NCBI GenBank assembly: GCA_037954235.1
Contig: JBBMOA010000021.1
Coordinates: forward strand, 22,982,625 to 23,046,624
Reading direction: 5' to 3'
From: Aulostomus chinensis
Taxonomy: Eukaryota; Chordata; Actinopteri; Syngnathiformes; Aulostomidae
DNA length: 64,000 bases
Shown here: positions 59,791 through 64,000 of the stretch, piece after piece
How the letters are laid out: every line of letters starts with the position of its first letter
Position numbering within the stretch: position 1 is the stretch's first letter
Notes under the pieces: model-generated
Seen by the model: only the letters and a program-made list of their open reading frames with translations
The model's database searches: none
Told to the model about the DNA's origin: nothing
Made by a program: the position numbers and the translations under genes

Positions 59791-61947
59791 CCATAACTTT
59801 TTTAAAAAGTGAGTTTTCAGTCAAGTTTCAACCTGAAAGCATAGAAAGATGCATAAACTTGAAGTTACAGCTTGATTTCAGTGAGTTTTCATCAAAATAC
59901 AGGAGTTCTGCATGAAGTGTTACTTTTGGCCTTCTCTCGCTGAGAAAACAGTATTTGTGACCTGTGATACAAAAATGCCATAACTTTCTTTCAAAGTGAA
60001 TTTTCAGTCAAGTTTCAACCTGAAAGCATAGAAAGATGCATAAACTTGAAGTTACAGCTTGATTTCAGTGAGTTTTCATCAAAATACAGGAGTTCTGCAT
60101 GAAGTGTTCATTTTGGCCTTCTCTCGCTGAGAAAACGCTATTTGTGACCTGTGATACAAAAAAGCTGTAACTTTTGTTCAAAGTGATTTTTCAGTCAAGT
60201 TTCACCCTGAAAGCATAGAAAGATGCAAAAACTCAAAGTTCGAGGTGGATTTCACTGAGTTTTCCTCAAAATACAGGAGTTCCTCATGAAGTGTTCATTT
60301 TGGCCTTCTCTCGCTGAGAAAACACTATTTGTGACCTGTGATACAAAAATGCCATAACTTTTTTAAAAAGTGAGTTTTCAGTCAAGTTTCAACCTGAAAG
60401 CATAGAAAGATGCAAAAACTCAAAGTTACAGCTTGATTTCAGTGAGTTTTCATCAAAATACAGGAGTTCTGCATGAAGTGTTACTTTTGGCCTTCTCTCG
60501 CTGAGAAAACAGTATTTGTGACCTGTGATACTAAAAAGCTATAACTTTTGTTGAAAGTGATTTTTCAGTCAAGTTTCACCCTGAAAGCATAGAAAGATGC
60601 AAAAACTCAAAGTTAGAGGTGGATTTCACTGAGTTTTCCTCAAAATACAGGAGTTCTGCATGAAGTGTTCATTTTGGCCTTCTCTCACTGAGAAAACGCT
60701 ATTTGTGACCTGTGATACAAAAAAGCTATAACTTTTGTTCAAAGTGATTTTTCAGTCAAGTTTCACCCTGAAAGCATAGAAAGATGCAAAAACTAAAAGT
60801 TAGAGGTGGATTTCAGTGAATTTTCATCAAAATACAGGAGTTCTGCATGAAGTGTTCATTTTGGCCTTCTCTCGCTGAGAAAACGCCATTTGTGACCTGT
60901 GATACAAAAAAGCTATAACTTTTGTTCAAGGTGAGCTTTCAGTCAAGTTTCACCCTGAAAGCATAGAAAGATTCATAAACTTGAAGTTAGAGGTGGATTT
61001 CAGTGAGTTTTCATCAAAATACAGGAGTTCTGCATTAAGTGTTCATTTTGGCCTTCTCTCGCTGAGAAAACGCTATTTGTGACCTGTGATACAAAAAAGC
61101 TATAACTTTTGTTCAAAGTAATTTTTCAGTCAAGTTTCACCCTGAAAGCTAAGAAAGATGCATAAACTCAAAGTTAGAGGTGGAGTTCACTGAGTTTTCC
61201 TCAAAATACAGTAGTTCTGCATGAAGTGTTCATTTTGTCCTTCTCTCGCTGAGAAAACACTATTTGTGACCTGTGATACAAAAATGCCATAACTTTTGTT
61301 CAAAGTGAGTTTTCAGTCAAGTTTCAACCTGAAAGCATAGAAAGATGCATAAACTTGAAGTTACAGCTTGATTTCAGTGAGTTTTCCTCAAAATACAGGA
61401 GTTCTGCATGAAGTGTTCATTTTGGCCTTCTCTCGCTGAGAAAACGCTATTTGTGACCTGTGATACAAAAAAGCTATAACTTTTGTTCAAAGTGAGTTTT
61501 CAGTCAAGTTTCACCCTGAAAGCATAGAAAGATGCATAAACTCAAAGTTAGAGGTGGATTTCACTGAGTTTTCCTCAAAATACAGGAGTTCTGCATGAAT
61601 TGTTCATTTTGTCCTTCTCTCGCTGAGAAAACGCTATTTGTGACCTGTGATACAAAACAGCCATAACTTTTGTTCAAAGTGAGTTTTCAGTCAAGTTTCA
61701 ACCTAAAAGCATAGAAAGATGCATAAACTTGAAGTTACAGCTTGATTTCAGTGAGTTTTCATCAAAATACAGGAGTTCTGCATGAAGTGTTACTTTTGGC
61801 CTTCTCTCGCGGAGAAAACGCCATTTGTGACCTTTGATACAAAAATTCCATAACTTTTTTAAAAAGTGAGTTTTCAGTCAAGTTTCAACCTGAAAGCATA
61901 GAAAGATGCATAAACTTGAAGTTACAGCTTGATTTCAGTGAGTTTTC
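59791..61947 (+). repeat. 11-mer HOR, copy 2
   Basis: This is an exact-register tandem copy of 57734-59890 at 2057 bp, with no difference noticed at the marks compared. It ends at phase 59, where the first copy reads ATC and this one CTC. From here the array switches to the block also seen at 48.5-51.1 kb. Confidence 0.92.
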
Positions 61948-64000
61948 CTCAAAATACAGGAGTTCTGCATGAAGTGTTCATTTTGGCCTTCTCTCGCTGA
62001 GAAAACACTATTTGTGACCTGTGATACAAAAATGCCATAACTTCTGTTCAAAGTGAGTTTTCAGTCAAGTTTCAACCTGAAAGCATAGAAAGATGCATAA
62101 ACTTGAAGTTACAGCTTGATTTCAGTGAGTTTTCCTCAAAATACAGGAGTTCTGCATGAAGTGTTCATTTTGGCCTTCTCTCGCTGAGAAAATACTATTT
62201 TTGACCTGTGATACAAAAATGCCATAACTTTTGTTCAAAGTGAATTTTAAGTCAAGTTTCAACCTGAAAGCATAGAAAGATGCATAAACTTGAAGTTACA
62301 GCTTGATTTCAGTGAGTTTTCATCAAAATACAGGAGTTCTGCATGAAGTTTTCATTTTGGCCTTCTCTCGCTGAGAAAACACTATTTGTGACCTGTGATA
62401 CACAAATGCCATAACTTTTGTTCAAAGTGAGTTTTCAGTCAAGTTTCAACCTGAAAGCATAGAAAGATGCATAAACTTGAAGTTACAGCTTGATTTCAGT
62501 GAGTTTTCATCAAAATACAGGAGTTCTGCATGAAGTGTTACTTTTGGCCTTCTCTCGCTGAGAAAACAGTATTTGTGACCTGTGATACAAAAATGCCATA
62601 ACTTTCTTTCAAAGTGAGTTTTCAGTCAAGTTTCAACCTGAAAGCATAGAAAGATGCATAAACTTGAAGTTACAGCTTGATTTCAGTGAGTTTTCATCAA
62701 AATACAGGAGTTCTGCATGAAGTGTTCATTTTGGCCTTCTCTCGCTGAGAAAACGCTATTTGTGACCTGTGATACAAAAAAGCTGTAACTTTTGTTCAAA
62801 GTGATTTTTCAGTCAAGTTTCACCCTGAAAGCATAGAAAGATGCAAAAACTCAAAGTTAGAGGTGGATTTCACTGAGTTTTCCTCAAAATACAGGAGTTC
62901 CTCATGAAGTGTTCATTTTGGCCTTCTCTCGCTGAGAAAACACTATTTGTGACCTGTGATACAAAAATGCCATAACTTTTTTAAAAAGTGAGTTTTCAGT
63001 CAAGTTTCAACCTGAAAGCATAGAAAGATGCAAAAACTCAAAGTTACAGCTTGATTTCAGTGAGTTTTCATCAAAATACAGGAGTTCTGCATGAAGTGTT
63101 ACTTTTGGCCTTCTCTCGCTGAGAAAACAGTATTTGTGACCTGTGATACTAAAAAGCTATAACTTTTGTTCAAAGTGATTTTTCAGTCAAGTTTCACCCT
63201 GAAAGCATAGAAAGATGCAAAAACTCAAAGTTAGAGGTGGATTTCACTGAGTTTTCCTCAAAATACAGGAGTTCTGCATGAAGTGTTCATTTTGGCCTTC
63301 TCTCACTGAGAAAACGCTATTTGTGACCTGTGATACAAAAAAGCTATAACTTTTGTTCAAAGTGATTTTTCAGTCAAGTTTCACCCTGAAAGCATAGAAA
63401 GATGCAAAAACTCAAAGTTAGAGGTGGATTTCAGTGAATTTTCATCAAAATACAGGAGTTCTGCATGAAGTGTTCATTTTGGCCTTCTCTCGCTGAGAAA
63501 ACGCCATTTGTGACCTGTGATACAAAAAAGCTATAACTTTTGTTCAAGGTGAGTTTTCAGTCAAGTTTCACCCTGAAAGCATAGAAAGATTCATAAACTT
63601 TAAGTTAGAGGTGGATTTCAGTGAGTTTTCATCAAAATACAGGAGTTCTGCATTAAGTGTTCATTTTGGCCTTCTCTCGCTGAGAAAACGCTATTTGTGA
63701 CCTGTGATACAAAAAAGCTATAACTTTTGTTCAAAGTAATTTTTCAGTCAAGTTTCACCCTGAAAGCATAGAAAGATGCATAAACTCAAAGTTAGAGGTG
63801 GAGTTCACTGAGTTTTCCTCAAAATACAGTAGTTCTGCATGAAGTGTTCATTTTGTCCTTCTCTCGCTGAGAAAACACTATTTGTGACCTGTGATACAAA
63901 AATGCCATAACTTTTGTTCAAAGTGAGTTTTCAGTCAAGTTTCAACCTGAAAGCATAGAAAGATGCATAAACTTGAAGTTACAGCTTGATTTCAGTGAGT
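61948..64000 (+). repeat. Relative of the 48.5-51.1 kb block, cut by the window edge
   Basis: Marks CTATTTTTGACC, GAATTTTAAG, GAAGTTTTC, GATACACAAATG, GTTACTTTT, AAGCTGTAAC and GTTCCTCATG match 48708-49500 at 13465 bp (72 monomers plus one base). TACTAAAAAG, CTCACTGAG, CAAGGTGAGTTTTC, GATTCAT, GCATTAAG and TTTTGTCC match 50243-51000 at 12904 bp. The 561 bp change in offset equals the three-monomer duplication present only in the left copy. Private marks are AAATACTATTTTTG and ACTTTAAGTTAG. The final partial monomer starts at 63947. Confidence 0.9.

Larger units (their letters stand above)
1..64000 (+). repeat. 187 bp tandem satellite array, 342 monomers, open at both ends
   Basis: The anchor CTGAAAGCAT (or a one-base variant) recurs every 187 bp from base 1 to 63947, giving 342 complete monomers plus 54 bp. 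All copies read in one orientation. Net length drift is -8 bp. It is explained by nine 1 bp losses (near 169, 1493, 4110, 23674, 24830, 25337, 28906, 37490 and 40042) and one 1 bp gain (near 52967). Most monomers differ from one of two consensus forms at only a few bases. No unrelated DNA interrupts the array. Satellites of 150-200 bp with higher-order structure are typical of centromeric and pericentromeric heterochromatin. That location is inferred here, since the sequence carries no chromosomal context. I do not recognise the family name. Confidence 0.98.

Noticed and set aside
1..64000. A CRISPR-like array, because repeats alternate with variable segments
   Set aside because: The unit is 187 bp and conserved throughout with scattered substitutions. 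There are no unique spacers between short identical repeats, and no cas genes.
1..64000. Assignment to a named satellite family or species
   Set aside because: The monomer length and style would fit several fish, amphibian or plant satellites, but I do not recognise this sequence. A database search with the form A monomer (5795-5981) would decide.

Overview
The whole 64 kb window is one uninterrupted array of a tandem satellite with a 187 bp monomer, all copies head to tail in the same orientation. Counting the phase anchor CTGAAAGCAT from base 1 gives 342 complete monomers and a 54 bp partial monomer at the right edge (63947-64000). The array continues past both ends. I found ten single-base indels (nine losses, one gain), which account exactly for the last monomer starting 8 bp earlier than 342 x 187 predicts. 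I see no gene, RNA gene, transposon, simple-sequence tract, CRISPR array or inversion. The consensus is about 36% G+C (67 of 187 bases in the A form). Because 187 is not a multiple of three, each stop codon rotates through all frames and no long ORF can survive.

Organism: a pure satellite block of this size with nested higher-order repeats (HORs) points to eukaryotic centromeric, pericentromeric or other heterochromatin, probably from a long-read assembly. CpG/TpG/CpA alternation at three sites fits a genome with cytosine methylation, such as a vertebrate or a plant. I do not recognise the satellite as a named family and cannot name the species. No CENP-B-box-like match was seen.

Two main monomer forms alternate in runs. 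Form A reads ACAGCTTGA at phase 35-43 and form B reads AGAGGTGGA; they differ at about 13 positions, none between phase 60 and 117. Rarer marks (TGCGACAC, TTTTTTAAAAA, GTTACTTTT, TACTAAAAAG, GCATTAAG, CGCGGAG) barcode single monomers and let long duplications be traced.

Layout: 0.5-5.2 kb holds a 14-mer duplication (2617 bp period). 5.1-15.07 kb holds two near-identical copies of a 27-mer (5049 bp). 15.8-19.6 kb is a 10-mer tandem pair (1870 bp), extended by a 2-mer to 19.95 kb. 20-29 kb is a mosaic with 28- and 31-monomer offsets and a TGCGACAC-rich module. 28.9-33.4 kb is a 12-mer pair (2244 bp). 24.3-27.05 kb recurs at 36.4-39.2 kb, 65 monomers away. 41.1-41.8 kb is a 2-mer pair. 42.6-64 kb is built from a five-monomer cassette present seven times, spaced 18, 18, 25, 19, 11 and 14 monomers apart. 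Nearly all copy offsets are whole numbers of monomers, give or take the counted single-base indels. This is the expected signature of unequal exchange or conversion between sister arrays.
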